From assembly GCA_902799835.1 (NCBI GenBank), contig CADCCF010000003.1:1-64000 (forward strand): a stretch of DNA of 64,000 bases, read 5' to 3'. Made by a program: the position numbers and the translations under genes. Every line of letters starts with the position of its first letter. The first letter of the stretch is position 1. The notes under the pieces were generated by a model. It was given only the letters and a program-made list of their open reading frames with translations, was not told the origin of the DNA and did no database searches. Below, piece after piece: positions 31,440 through 39,953 of the stretch. Source of the stretch: an uncultured Pseudomonadota bacterium. Lineage in GTDB: Bacteria; Pseudomonadota; Alphaproteobacteria; RF32; CAG-239.

Positions 31440-31838
31440 ATGAAGTCCATTTTTATTATTATCTTGACCTGCATAGTTTTCGCAGGTTGCAGCGTCAAAG
31501 AAGCGCCTATTAAACAGGGAAAATCTTGTTTAATTGCAGTAAACTTCTGGGGGGCGGCAAAATTGTCCGACGGAACAGAAGTTAGAGTTTGCAGCGATGC
31601 GTCTGTTGGTGACACCGCTTACTACTCGATTGACAAGGAGGGCAAAGTTATCTGCAAAAAAATTTCCAGAACAGACCCTGAGGAATTAGCAGACTTCGCC
31701 CCAAGAAAATTGCTTGGGGTTATCCTTTTGGCATTAATCGCCTTGACAATCATTGTGGGTATAATTGCGTGTGTAATCGCATCAAAGCCCGAAAAAGAAA
31801 AACCACGTTCTCTTCCAGAAGGTGACTTGTATTTCTAA
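31440..31838 (+). CDS. Small lipoprotein with C-terminal membrane span, 132 aa
   Basis: Signal peptide with lipobox FAGC at about residue 17, a short domain with three further Cys (SCLIAVNFWGAAKLSDGT, EVRVCSD, GKVICKK), then a strong hydrophobic span at about residues 90-113 and a basic, Pro-containing tail. Lipoprotein anchor plus C-terminal span would make it a doubly anchored envelope protein. No family recognised. No clear Shine-Dalgarno sequence. Followed by an intrinsic terminator. Confidence 0.75.
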   Translation: MKSIFIIILTCIVFAGCSVKEAPIKQGKSCLIAVNFWGAAKLSDGTEVRVCSDASVGDTAYYSIDKEGKVICKKISRTDPEELADFAPRKLLGVILLALIALTIIVGIIACVIASKPEKEKPRSLPEGDLYF

Positions 31839-31861
31839 TACATAAGTTACCAACATGTTAA

Positions 31862-31889
31862 GGCCTCTGAAAAGAGGCCATTTTTTTTT
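31862..31889 (+). terminator. Intrinsic terminator
   Basis: GGCCTCT (31862-31868) pairs with AGAGGCC (31873-31879), then a run of nine T. Confidence 0.9.
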
Positions 31890-31908
31890 GCATAAATAGC
31901 TATTTATA

Positions 31909-32766
31909 TCACAACAAAATAATCGGCAAAGCCAATAAAAATGCACAAACACCAAATGTAAGCTGATTTTTCAAACTTTGTTCACGATACTTAACCGCCG
32001 AATAAATCATCACAATCGGCACCGCCAATCGTAAAAATACACCCACAATCGACACGGGTAAAATATTAATTGAAGCATAAATTACCAAAAATTCTGAAGC
32101 AGCATAAAACATACCGGCACAAGCAATGCTCCTGTTTAAAAACATTTTTTTAAAATCTCGTTTTGATATACCATGCATAAAACTAACCGCAAACATAACA
32201 ATTGAAGAAATCAATAAATATGAATACCATCCTATTTGCGGAATTGCTAAATGATCTGATACCTGATATGATGCCATGATTATTGTCACCATCCCAAAAG
32301 CTTTCTTTCCGCTTGGCGAAAGTCTTCTGGCATCTCCCTTAACCAAAAAAAATAAGCCTAAAACACCAAAACCCACGATACTTATTACTTTTATTACGCT
32401 TAATCCCTCACCCAAAAAAAGATTATTAAACAAAGATCCTAAAGCAAGTGCTATAAAACTCAAAAATACCGATGATGAAGTGCTTTTTTTATTTACTACT
32501 TGTTGCAATTTTATCAAATAAAATAATGAAATCCCTTTGTATACAGCAATTATCACAAAAGGTGATAATAAAATATTGTACCAATCACTTAGAAATAAAT
32601 TTCCCAAAAGCGGAAAAGTCAATAAAAGGGCAACGACCAACCAGGTACTAGTAAACGCTGGCGACATCTTGAAAGGAAAACTTGCAGCAACCGGTTTGTA
32701 TAAAAAAGGTCTTATCGACCAAGCAACTACCAAACATAAACCAACAAAAAGTTGAAACAACGTCAT
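31909..32766 (-). CDS. EamA-like DMT-superfamily transporter
   Basis: 285 residues with about ten hydrophobic spans arranged as two five-span repeats, as in drug/metabolite transporters of the EamA type. Charged loops (KGDARRLSPSGKK; KRDFKKMF) lie between halves. Substrate cannot be inferred. It is 26 bases after the M23 peptidase gene, in the same direction, and may be co-transcribed with it. Confidence 0.8.
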   Translation of the reverse strand: MTLFQLFVGLCLVVAWSIRPFLYKPVAASFPFKMSPAFTSTWLVVALLLTFPLLGNLFLSDWYNILLSPFVIIAVYKGISLFYLIKLQQVVNKKSTSSSVFLSFIALALGSLFNNLFLGEGLSVIKVISIVGFGVLGLFFLVKGDARRLSPSGKKAFGMVTIIMASYQVSDHLAIPQIGWYSYLLISSIVMFAVSFMHGISKRDFKKMFLNRSIACAGMFYAASEFLVIYASINILPVSIVGVFLRLAVPIVMIYSAVKYREQSLKNQLTFGVCAFLLALPIILL

Positions 32767-32792
32767 AATATCAAACCTAACTAACCAACGCC

Positions 32793-34223
32793 CTATTTTT
32801 GTGCAACTTTCTTAGCCTCTTTTCCCGAGAAAGCATCGACGTATTCTTTATTTACTTTTTCAACCTTTTGCTTAAATTTAACCAAAGACTGACCACTCAA
32901 ATTTTCTCCGGTTGAAGCTTTGATTGTACGCGGGTTAACCCGTTTACCATTTTGAATAACTTCATAGTGTAAATGCGGACCAGTTGAACGTCCGGTAGAA
33001 CCGACATAGCCAATAATTTGTCCTTGAGTAACTCTAACACCCGGACGCATTCCTTTGGCAAATCTACTCATATGACCATAGGCTGTTGAATATTCTGAAT
33101 TATGCCTAATTTTTATATAATTACCATATCCGCCATTATATTTGGCAACTTGTACAACACCATCACCGCCAGCATATATTGCTGTACCCTGCGGAGCGGC
33201 ATAATCAACTCCCCAATGAATAATGTGTTTTTTCAAAATAGGATGTAATCTGCGTCCAAACGGTGATGATATTCGCGCATTGCGAAAAGCCAATGGTTTA
33301 CGATCAAGCGTGCGCTTCAACGCTTGACCATTTGATGTATAATAGTCAACATTGCCGTTTGAATCTTCATAACGATAAAGAGTTATTCTTTGATTCCGTA
33401 AAACTAATCCGGCATAAATAATCTTACCGCATTTAATCAACTCATCATTATTATTGACTCGACTTTCATAGACAATTTCGAATTTATCACCTTTCTTAAC
33501 ATCACGTTTAAAATCCACTGCATAAGCAAACAAATTAATAAAATTGTTAACTGCACGCATTGGAACTCCGGCATTTTGCATTGAACTGGAAAGATTGCCG
33601 CTAATAACTCCATTTACCGCATTGGTTTTATCAATTAGCTCATCCTGTTCGACAAATGTCTCAAACTTATCATGATTACGAGCTGTAATAACTCTTTCGC
33701 CGGCATTAATTTCAATAACCATATAATTAAGCTCAGTCGGAGCAGTTTCATCTTGAGTATCTACCGAAAATATAGCTCTAATCTTTTGTCCTGCACGCAA
33801 TGAACTCGGATTAAAATCTGATTTTAGCGAGTAATAAACTTTATTGGCTTCATCGCGTGTCAGACCAGAACGCTTTAACAGCGAAATCAGCGTATCACCT
33901 TTTTCAACCACCAATTCTTTTTCAACATTTTTATATCTGACCATACTATCAACAACATCAAACATTTCTTTTATATTGTTTGACGATTCGCTACTCACAA
34001 TATCTCCGGTTTCTTCAACATCCTCAGTTATAATGGTCGCTGTATCGACTTCTTCATCCGATTCCATCAAATAGGCAAAATAATCTTTGGGATCGGTTGA
34101 CGCTTCAACCTTATTATTATGCACCAAAGACAACACAAATGCCGCTAAAATAGCTCCAAAATAACAAGTATTAACAACCTTATGCCTATTCATAAAATCG
34201 CTCCATTTTGGCATTTTAAACAT
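32793..34223 (-). CDS. M23-family peptidoglycan endopeptidase (MepM-like)
   Basis: Zinc metallopeptidase that cuts peptide cross-links in peptidoglycan. 476 residues: N-terminal membrane anchor (residues 14-36), a LysM/OapA-like region (KGDTLISLLKRSGLTRDEANKV), then a C-terminal LytM domain with the zinc ligands in HWGVDYAAPQGT and the HLHYEV motif, separated by GGYGNYIKIRH. Likely periplasmic, acting with the lytic transglycosylase and carboxypeptidase genes elsewhere in the window. Confidence 0.92.
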   Translation of the reverse strand: MFKMPKWSDFMNRHKVVNTCYFGAILAAFVLSLVHNNKVEASTDPKDYFAYLMESDEEVDTATIITEDVEETGDIVSSESSNNIKEMFDVVDSMVRYKNVEKELVVEKGDTLISLLKRSGLTRDEANKVYYSLKSDFNPSSLRAGQKIRAIFSVDTQDETAPTELNYMVIEINAGERVITARNHDKFETFVEQDELIDKTNAVNGVISGNLSSSMQNAGVPMRAVNNFINLFAYAVDFKRDVKKGDKFEIVYESRVNNNDELIKCGKIIYAGLVLRNQRITLYRYEDSNGNVDYYTSNGQALKRTLDRKPLAFRNARISSPFGRRLHPILKKHIIHWGVDYAAPQGTAIYAGGDGVVQVAKYNGGYGNYIKIRHNSEYSTAYGHMSRFAKGMRPGVRVTQGQIIGYVGSTGRSTGPHLHYEVIQNGKRVNPRTIKASTGENLSGQSLVKFKQKVEKVNKEYVDAFSGKEAKKVAQK

Positions 34224-34364
34224 CAGTTCAATCCTTTAACTCAATACCGCGACACTTTATCAACAAACATTTGATAAATAAAGTACTAAACGGTTTTATG
34301 TGTACAACTGAATGTAGTGTAACATTTAAAAGTGAATAAAATATGAAAACTATAAAAAAAATAC

Positions 34365-34393
34365 TTGCATTTATTTTTTTATATGTTTATAAG
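34365..34393 (+). promoter_or_regulatory. tRNA-Asp promoter
   Basis: TTGCAT (34365-34370), 17-bp spacer, TATAAG (34388-34393), ending 12 bases before the tRNA. Confidence 0.65.
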
Positions 34394-34405
34394 GGTAGTC
34401 GTTTT

Positions 34406-34482
34406 GGGGGTGTAGCTCAGCTGGTTAGAGCGTCTGCCTGTCACGCAGAAGGTCGCGGGTTCGAGCCCCGTCACTCCCGCCA
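34406..34482 (+). tRNA. tRNA-Asp (GTC)
   Basis: Complete cloverleaf of 77 bases. Acceptor stem GGGGGTG/CACTCCC, D arm AGCTCAGCTGGTTAGAGC, anticodon GTC at 34440-34442 within CTGCCTGTCACGCAG, T arm CGGGTTCGAGCCCCG, and an encoded CCA end. Identity follows from the anticodon. Confidence 0.98.
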
Positions 34483-34490
34483 ATTAAACT

Positions 34491-34517
34491 AAGCCGTCCT
34501 TGTGACGGCTTTTTTTG
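34491..34517 (+). terminator. Terminator after tRNA-Asp
   Basis: AGCCGTC (34492-34498) pairs with GACGGCT (34504-34510), then seven T. Confidence 0.9.
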
Positions 34518-34582
34518 TATTTTGCCAAGAATGTCGGCTCGAACGAGCGACCCTACCAATTTTGTATTTTCAAACATTCTTA

Positions 34583-34611
34583 TAGACAAAAATATAAAAA
34601 TATATTATAAT
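34583..34611 (+). promoter_or_regulatory. Putative promoter of the 611-aa protein gene
   Basis: TAGACA (34583-34588), 17-bp spacer, TATAAT (34606-34611). TAGACAAAAAT here resembles one half of the operator-like repeat at 31392-31417. Confidence 0.55.
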
Positions 34612-34652
34612 AAAGATAACATTGGCTATGTTATTCAAAAACAGAGGGAAAT

Positions 34653-36488
34653 ATGAGCAAATTTGAGGAAGAAGCAGCTAAAAAAATGCTGGAGGAAGTC
34701 GGTATAACTGATGCCGTCTTAAATAAAGATTATTTGGTTATAACCGATGGACAGGTATTTCACCGAAAGAATGGCAAAAAATTTTACGATAAAGTTGTTA
34801 TCGATTTATCAGATAGAATGGCTCATGGTAAACCATCTTACGACTGTCATTACAGATATCATACAATTCATGATGGCAAATCCCCTTTTATAATTGTCAC
34901 CTTTAATCGCGAGTTGGGTGAAAAAATGTCCAAAGGTAAAGAACACTTTTTCGGATATAATTATTTTGGTGAAGGTGAAGAATTTTACAACGAATTCAAA
35001 ATCAATGATGATGGAACTGTAACTGTAGCTCCTGATTATAACTATATGTGTGCATACAGAGATTTTGATCATGCTATAATCCTTGAACAACACCGAGAAA
35101 GCTTGAAAAATTTTGTTATCAACCCTGATATTCTCAAAAAAATTATAAGTTATGCTGAGCCTTATAAAAGCCTTGATAGTGAGGTTGAAAAATATGGTAT
35201 CAACTACGAATATTACTACTCCATACTGGCAAAAGAAAGAGCTTTAAAAATTGCTAAAGAATCTTTTGAAAAAGCAAAGGCTGATTTTGCTAAAAAATTA
35301 AAACAAAAAACAATAAACAAAAAGGAATTGATAGAGAAACAAAAAAATATTGAAAAATTAAAAAATTTCCAAACCGATTTGCGCATAACCCAAAAATTGT
35401 GGGAAGACTTGCGCATATTTACCGCACAAAAAGGATTCCATTTTCTTAAACAATCTGAAATTGAAAAACGTATAAATGATTTTATAATCGATGATGGTAA
35501 ACCTTTAGACGTTTCAATGTTTACAACAATTTTAACCCCTAAAGCAAAGAAATTTGCTTTATCGTCAATCTTAAATCAACTTAATATTCAACTCCGCAAA
35601 CATCGCAATAATGATTTCACTAAAACATATGATGGAAAATTGTTAGAACCAGAAACAACAGAAGACATAGAAAATCGCATAGAAAAAGCGGAAAAAGACT
35701 CCGATACCTTAAGAACAAAAATTCAAAAAGATGACATAGAATTCCAAGACAGGTATCATACACCATTAACTGAAGAAGCAACAACGTACGTCTTGGAAAA
35801 AGCTGAAAGCATATTAAAAGAAGAAACAGAGAGACTGGAAAATGCTCCATTTAGAGATCTATTACAAAAAAGCGGCTGTTTAAGTGCATCGCAAGGTGGA
35901 GATTACGTCGTATCAGATGCAGTCGATATGTTTATGGAAAAAGCCTCTTATATAAGCACCGACGAGGATAAAGCAATAAGATTATACCCTTTTGGAATCA
36001 TCCATGAAAATGAACCTGCAAACACCTTCTGTATGGGATTAAAAAAAGGCGAACCAGCTTGTGGTCGCAATGATTGCTTTGGCATGATTTATGATGGCAA
36101 ACACCTTTTAGCCACAACAAATATGTCATTATATGAAAGATTGTCAGCTAATTTACCCCCTGAAACCAATCGTAATATGCGTATTCCTGAAGTGTGCAAA
36201 TGCGGAGTTCAATTGTTAGCCTTAAACAGTTCATATATTAAGTCTGGAGAACACATAGGTTTTATATCAGATATGTTGAAACGAAATGGTATAACAGAAC
36301 GACACTGGATAAATAACGAATATGAATGTATCCCTTGGGAAGATTTAGCTAAATTTCCACCCGACCTTGGTGGTAAAGGTAATGATCGCGGCATAAAAGC
36401 ATTACTTCAAAAGAATTTAAGCGATCGTAAAAAAGTGAATCCATTAGCAGGATTATCCTCTTGTGTGCGTTACTATGATCATCGATAA
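34653..36488 (+). CDS. Hypothetical protein, 611 aa, with coiled coil and C-terminal Cys cluster
   Basis: No family recognised. AGAGGG precedes the ATG. Residues 1-150 look globular and rich in aromatic residues and His; residues about 185-260 form a Lys-rich coiled coil (LAKERALKIAKESFEKAKADF...); residues 300-400 are helical. Residues about 457-475 contain FCMGLKKGEPACGRNDCFG and about residue 515 EVCKCG, possible zinc ligands. No signal peptide. AT-rich and isolated after the tRNA-Asp terminator, which fits an acquired gene, though no integrase or att repeat is seen. Confidence 0.75.
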   Translation: MSKFEEEAAKKMLEEVGITDAVLNKDYLVITDGQVFHRKNGKKFYDKVVIDLSDRMAHGKPSYDCHYRYHTIHDGKSPFIIVTFNRELGEKMSKGKEHFFGYNYFGEGEEFYNEFKINDDGTVTVAPDYNYMCAYRDFDHAIILEQHRESLKNFVINPDILKKIISYAEPYKSLDSEVEKYGINYEYYYSILAKERALKIAKESFEKAKADFAKKLKQKTINKKELIEKQKNIEKLKNFQTDLRITQKLWEDLRIFTAQKGFHFLKQSEIEKRINDFIIDDGKPLDVSMFTTILTPKAKKFALSSILNQLNIQLRKHRNNDFTKTYDGKLLEPETTEDIENRIEKAEKDSDTLRTKIQKDDIEFQDRYHTPLTEEATTYVLEKAESILKEETERLENAPFRDLLQKSGCLSASQGGDYVVSDAVDMFMEKASYISTDEDKAIRLYPFGIIHENEPANTFCMGLKKGEPACGRNDCFGMIYDGKHLLATTNMSLYERLSANLPPETNRNMRIPEVCKCGVQLLALNSSYIKSGEHIGFISDMLKRNGITERHWINNEYECIPWEDLAKFPPDLGGKGNDRGIKALLQKNLSDRKKVNPLAGLSSCVRYYDHR

Positions 36489-36533
36489 AAAAGATAGGAA
36501 CATCAAAATACAGAAAATATAACTACAAAAAAT

Positions 36534-36556
36534 GCACCTGTAACGGTGCTTTTTTT
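36534..36556 (+). terminator. Intrinsic terminator
   Basis: GCACC (36534-36538) pairs with GGTGC (36545-36549), followed by seven T. Confidence 0.75.
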
Positions 36557-36616
36557 GTTTTAAATTGTCGGAAGTGAAAGGCTCAAAGACACAAGCATAT
36601 GTCGCGAGAAAAAAAT

Positions 36617-37711
36617 TTATTCCAAATATTTACGCTCAAATCTTCTATTTTTGCCTAAACGTGACATAATTTCATAAGATATGGTTCCGGCATCACGCGC
36701 CATATCATCTAATGTGTAAAAATCTCCGGCTAAGATTGCCCAATCCCCGATAGCAATTTGGCTTACATTAGTAACATCGCAAATAATATTATCCATCGAC
36801 ACACGCCCTATAATACGCGCTTCTTCGACGCCCTTTGCGGTCTTAAAAAACACTTTGCCGACATTAGATAAACTACGAGGAACCCCATCACCATAACCAA
36901 TCGACACAATTGCTATTTTACGTTTTCCTGCCGCCCGATAGGTTGCCGAATAACCAACAAACTCACCTTTTGCTAAATCCGATATTTGCAAAACCGGCGC
37001 TTTAACCGTTACCACATTTTTCATCTGATTAGGACGATACGGAGCGGTATTAATGCCATACATTGCTGCACCCAAACGCACCATGTTTTGCTGAAAACTC
37101 TGTCCCAAAAATACCCCATCCGAAGCCGCTAACGAAGCCGTAAGCTTGGGAAAATACTTCCTCTTGATATTTTCAAAATTCTTTAGTTGATGTTCATTCA
37201 TAAAATGGTCTTTTTCATCACCGCAGGCCAAATGAGACATAACCAATTCAAATTCATCTTTGTCATCACTGCTCAATTTATCAAGTTCATTCATCCTAAA
37301 TCCCAAACGATTTAAGCCTGTCTCCACTTGAATGGCCGCCTTACGCCCTACCTTGCGAATCCCTTTCCAATATTGCAACATATCCCAAGAACCAATTACC
37401 GGAACAAGCTGAGGATTATTTTGAAAGATCTCTGCCGAATCTTCTCCTATCCCCTGCAATACAAAAATTTTAGCATCTTTGTATTTTTGTGCAATCGGCA
37501 AAGCTTCTATAGCATGTGCCACAAAAAAATATCTGGCCTCAGCACGATTATACAACAAATCAACTACTGCTTCTGCTCCCAAGCCATAAGCATCATCTTT
37601 TACAACTGCCGCCGGAACAGCATCCTTGGCAATATCTTTTAACACATTATAGTTGTCTAACAGATTGTTTAAATTAATTTCTAAAATTGCTCTTGTAAAA
37701 ATACTCATCAT
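36617..37711 (-). CDS. alr: Alanine racemase
   Basis: PLP enzyme converting L- to D-alanine for peptidoglycan. 364 residues. The PLP lysine is K38 in AAVVKDDAYGLGA; C-terminal landmarks are VGYSATYRA with the second catalytic Tyr, IGYGDGVPR and IGRVSMDNIICDV. Asp-Asp replaces the common Ala-Asn after the lysine. It stands alone, diverging from the TatD-like gene with a 38-base gap. Confidence 0.96.
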   Translation of the reverse strand: MMSIFTRAILEINLNNLLDNYNVLKDIAKDAVPAAVVKDDAYGLGAEAVVDLLYNRAEARYFFVAHAIEALPIAQKYKDAKIFVLQGIGEDSAEIFQNNPQLVPVIGSWDMLQYWKGIRKVGRKAAIQVETGLNRLGFRMNELDKLSSDDKDEFELVMSHLACGDEKDHFMNEHQLKNFENIKRKYFPKLTASLAASDGVFLGQSFQQNMVRLGAAMYGINTAPYRPNQMKNVVTVKAPVLQISDLAKGEFVGYSATYRAAGKRKIAIVSIGYGDGVPRSLSNVGKVFFKTAKGVEEARIIGRVSMDNIICDVTNVSQIAIGDWAILAGDFYTLDDMARDAGTISYEIMSRLGKNRRFERKYLE

Positions 37712-37749
37712 TGCCTACTATATAAAAAAATTAACTTTATACCGATACC

Positions 37750-38478
37750 ATGCAATTTACAGATTCTCATATCCATTTGCAAGACTATAAAACAAAAAAT
37801 GCGCAGCAAATTATTGCTGAGCTGCGGGAATATAATTTTACTAAAGTTATATGTGTCTCAGCTCAAAGTGATGATTTTTCTTATCTGGCAACTTTGGCCG
37901 AACTGGCTCCCGAACTGATTATTCCCGCATTTGGTATCCATCCGTGGTATATCGATAAAGTCCCTACTGATTGGCCCGAACTTATTCGCCATTTTTTGCA
38001 ACAATATCCGCAAGGAATCTTGGGTGAATGCGGCTTTGATCGTCTTAAAGGAGTTGATTTAGTTCAACAAAAAGCTGTTTTTCAAACTCATATTGAACTA
38101 GCCAAAGAATTTAACCGACCGCTCAACATTCACCTTGTGCATGCCGAAGATATTTTAGCCTCAATATTTAAGCAATTACCGCCCAAATTTTTATTACATT
38201 CTTTTTCCGGTTCAATTTCATTTCTCAGACAAATTTTGCATCATGGCGGATACATTTCTATAAATCCATTGATTTTACGCAACCCCAAATCTCATGATTT
38301 GATAAAAGCCATACCCTCTGATCGTCTGTTGGTTGAAAGTGATGGTCCTTTTCAAAGTGATTACTCATATCTTCCCGATTTCATAAAACAAATTTCGCAA
38401 ATCAAAAAAATTGATAGTTTAAGCCTTTCTCGCCAAATTCAGCAAAATCTTCAAAATTTTATATCTTCATCTGATTAA
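37750..38478 (+). CDS. TatD-family metal-dependent hydrolase (first copy)
   Basis: Amidohydrolase-fold TatD family, typically 3'-5' DNase. 242 residues. Metal-site residues: DSHIHL at the N-terminus, GECGFD (Glu), NIHLVHA (His), LLHSFSGS (His) and VESDGPF (Asp). The fit is to the TatD-related branch; a closer TatD homologue lies at 46453. Single gene before the HAD gene, same strand. Confidence 0.9.
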   Translation: MQFTDSHIHLQDYKTKNAQQIIAELREYNFTKVICVSAQSDDFSYLATLAELAPELIIPAFGIHPWYIDKVPTDWPELIRHFLQQYPQGILGECGFDRLKGVDLVQQKAVFQTHIELAKEFNRPLNIHLVHAEDILASIFKQLPPKFLLHSFSGSISFLRQILHHGGYISINPLILRNPKSHDLIKAIPSDRLLVESDGPFQSDYSYLPDFIKQISQIKKIDSLSLSRQIQQNLQNFISSSD

Positions 38479-38561
38479 AAAAATGTTTTTTTTTAATTTA
38501 TTCTTAAAACTCATTGTGTTAGTATGTCGGAAAAAGTTTGTTATCAGTTTGGATTTTTGCT

Positions 38562-39422
38562 ATGAAAATGATAAAACCCATAGTTAATTTTGCGAAGATT
38601 GCCGACAGTTTTGACACATTTGTTTTCGGCTATAATGGTGTAATTTCTTATGGTAATGGTATAATTCCATCAGCAGCTGAATGTCTAAAAAATTTGGCCG
38701 CCATGCGAAAAAAAATCGTCATAATAAGTAATTCGAATCTACGCACTTTAGAAATTATTGAGCAGCTGGCCACTGCCGGAATTTCCCCGACCATATTTAG
38801 TAACATAGTTTCTGCCGGTGAAATTTTGCATTACCGCCTTAAATTCCCGTCAGGCAACTACCACGCTTTAGGAAAATTGTATTACCAAATCGGAGCCGTT
38901 CCTTACAGCGGAATTATGAGCGGACTACCATTGCAAAGAGTTTCATCTTTAGAAAAAGCTCATTTTCTGTTTATGGCTCAAACCCAAAATCCCACCGATA
39001 CAATTGACAATTATCGCGCTGATTTGGAACAAGCTGTCAGTTACGGATTGCCCTTTGTCTGTGCCGGTAATGACACCTCTTGTTTTGAGAACGGTAAGCC
39101 AGTCTTAGCTCCCGGTGCTATTGCTGAAGCTTATGCTGTTTTAGGCGGCCGTGTTATCACAACGGGAAAACCTGACCTCGGCATCTTCAATTATGCTTTG
39201 GAGGGAATCGCTGATTTGGGCAAAATCGTAGTTATCGGAGACAATATTTCAACCGACATTAAAATGGCCACTTTAGCTAAAATACCTTCTATCTTAATAT
39301 CCAAAGGTCGTCATGTTAATTATCTGGGTGAAGGATATATTCCCGATGTAGCTAAGACGCGTGAACTTGCCAACAGTTTTGATGTTGAACCCGAAGGCGT
39401 AATTTCAGAGGTGCGATGGTAA
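38562..39422 (+). CDS. HAD-superfamily class IIA protein lacking the nucleophile Asp
   Basis: Resembles the NagD-like HAD-IIA hydrolases (TIGR01459-type): SFDTFVFGYNGVISYGN as motif I, VIISNSN as motif II, TTGKPDLGIF with the Lys of motif III, and VVIGDNISTDIKMA as motif IV. The first Asp of motif I, which is the phosphoryl acceptor, is Gly23, so phosphatase activity is doubtful. Start 38562 is an ATG; a TTG at 38538 is less likely. It is followed directly (0 bases) by a membrane protein gene and then the PilT-like ATPase gene, so it probably belongs to their operon. Confidence 0.88.
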   Translation: MKMIKPIVNFAKIADSFDTFVFGYNGVISYGNGIIPSAAECLKNLAAMRKKIVIISNSNLRTLEIIEQLATAGISPTIFSNIVSAGEILHYRLKFPSGNYHALGKLYYQIGAVPYSGIMSGLPLQRVSSLEKAHFLFMAQTQNPTDTIDNYRADLEQAVSYGLPFVCAGNDTSCFENGKPVLAPGAIAEAYAVLGGRVITTGKPDLGIFNYALEGIADLGKIVVIGDNISTDIKMATLAKIPSILISKGRHVNYLGEGYIPDVAKTRELANSFDVEPEGVISEVRW

Positions 39423-39953
39423 ATGAAAAGGATAATTAAAAGTTTAATCTTATTAATTCTGTTTTTATTGTTTTTCGGATTTTTATTTACCACCCCGATT
39501 AACCATATCGGCATCAATGAACGTTACCTCACTCCTGTTCCCAAAAATCACCAATTTGATGCGCAGGAACTCAACGACTTTGTGTTGCTTTGGGCTAAGG
39601 TTGAAAAAAGTCCTATCCGTAAATTTATGGATCAAACCCAGCTTGATCCCGAAGGTAAAACCTCTTGGTTTTTCAAACGTTGGCTTAAGGTTAACCATTG
39701 GAACGATGAACGATTTTTCTACTGCCAATATCGCTTAGTTATGCTTTTACGTTGTGTTGCGTTAGAAAAAAATCATCAGGACAATCTTAAAATGGCGCAA
39801 TCTTCCAATATAAATTTGCAGGAAGTTATCAACGAACAAGAGAAACTATTAGCAAAATGCACCTATAATGGTTCAGAATATGATTTGATAAGCAAGAATT
39901 TTCAAAATATCATCAAGATAATCCCTCCCGTCATACAAAAAGGAGTACTATAA
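39423..39953 (+). CDS. Hypothetical membrane-anchored protein, 176 aa
   Basis: Residues 6-24 are a hydrophobic anchor or uncleaved signal; the rest is a predicted periplasmic helical domain with several Trp and Cys (FFKRWLKVNHWNDERFFYCQYRL, LLAKCTYNG). No family recognised. It starts immediately after the HAD stop and its own stop overlaps the start of the ATPase gene by one base, so it is translationally coupled to the ATPase and could be its membrane partner. Confidence 0.75.
   Translation: MKRIIKSLILLILFLLFFGFLFTTPINHIGINERYLTPVPKNHQFDAQELNDFVLLWAKVEKSPIRKFMDQTQLDPEGKTSWFFKRWLKVNHWNDERFFYCQYRLVMLLRCVALEKNHQDNLKMAQSSNINLQEVINEQEKLLAKCTYNGSEYDLISKNFQNIIKIIPPVIQKGVL

Noticed and set aside
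34406-34652. Integration site of a genomic island at tRNA-Asp
   Set aside because: No integrase gene and no direct repeat of the tRNA 3' end was seen in the window.
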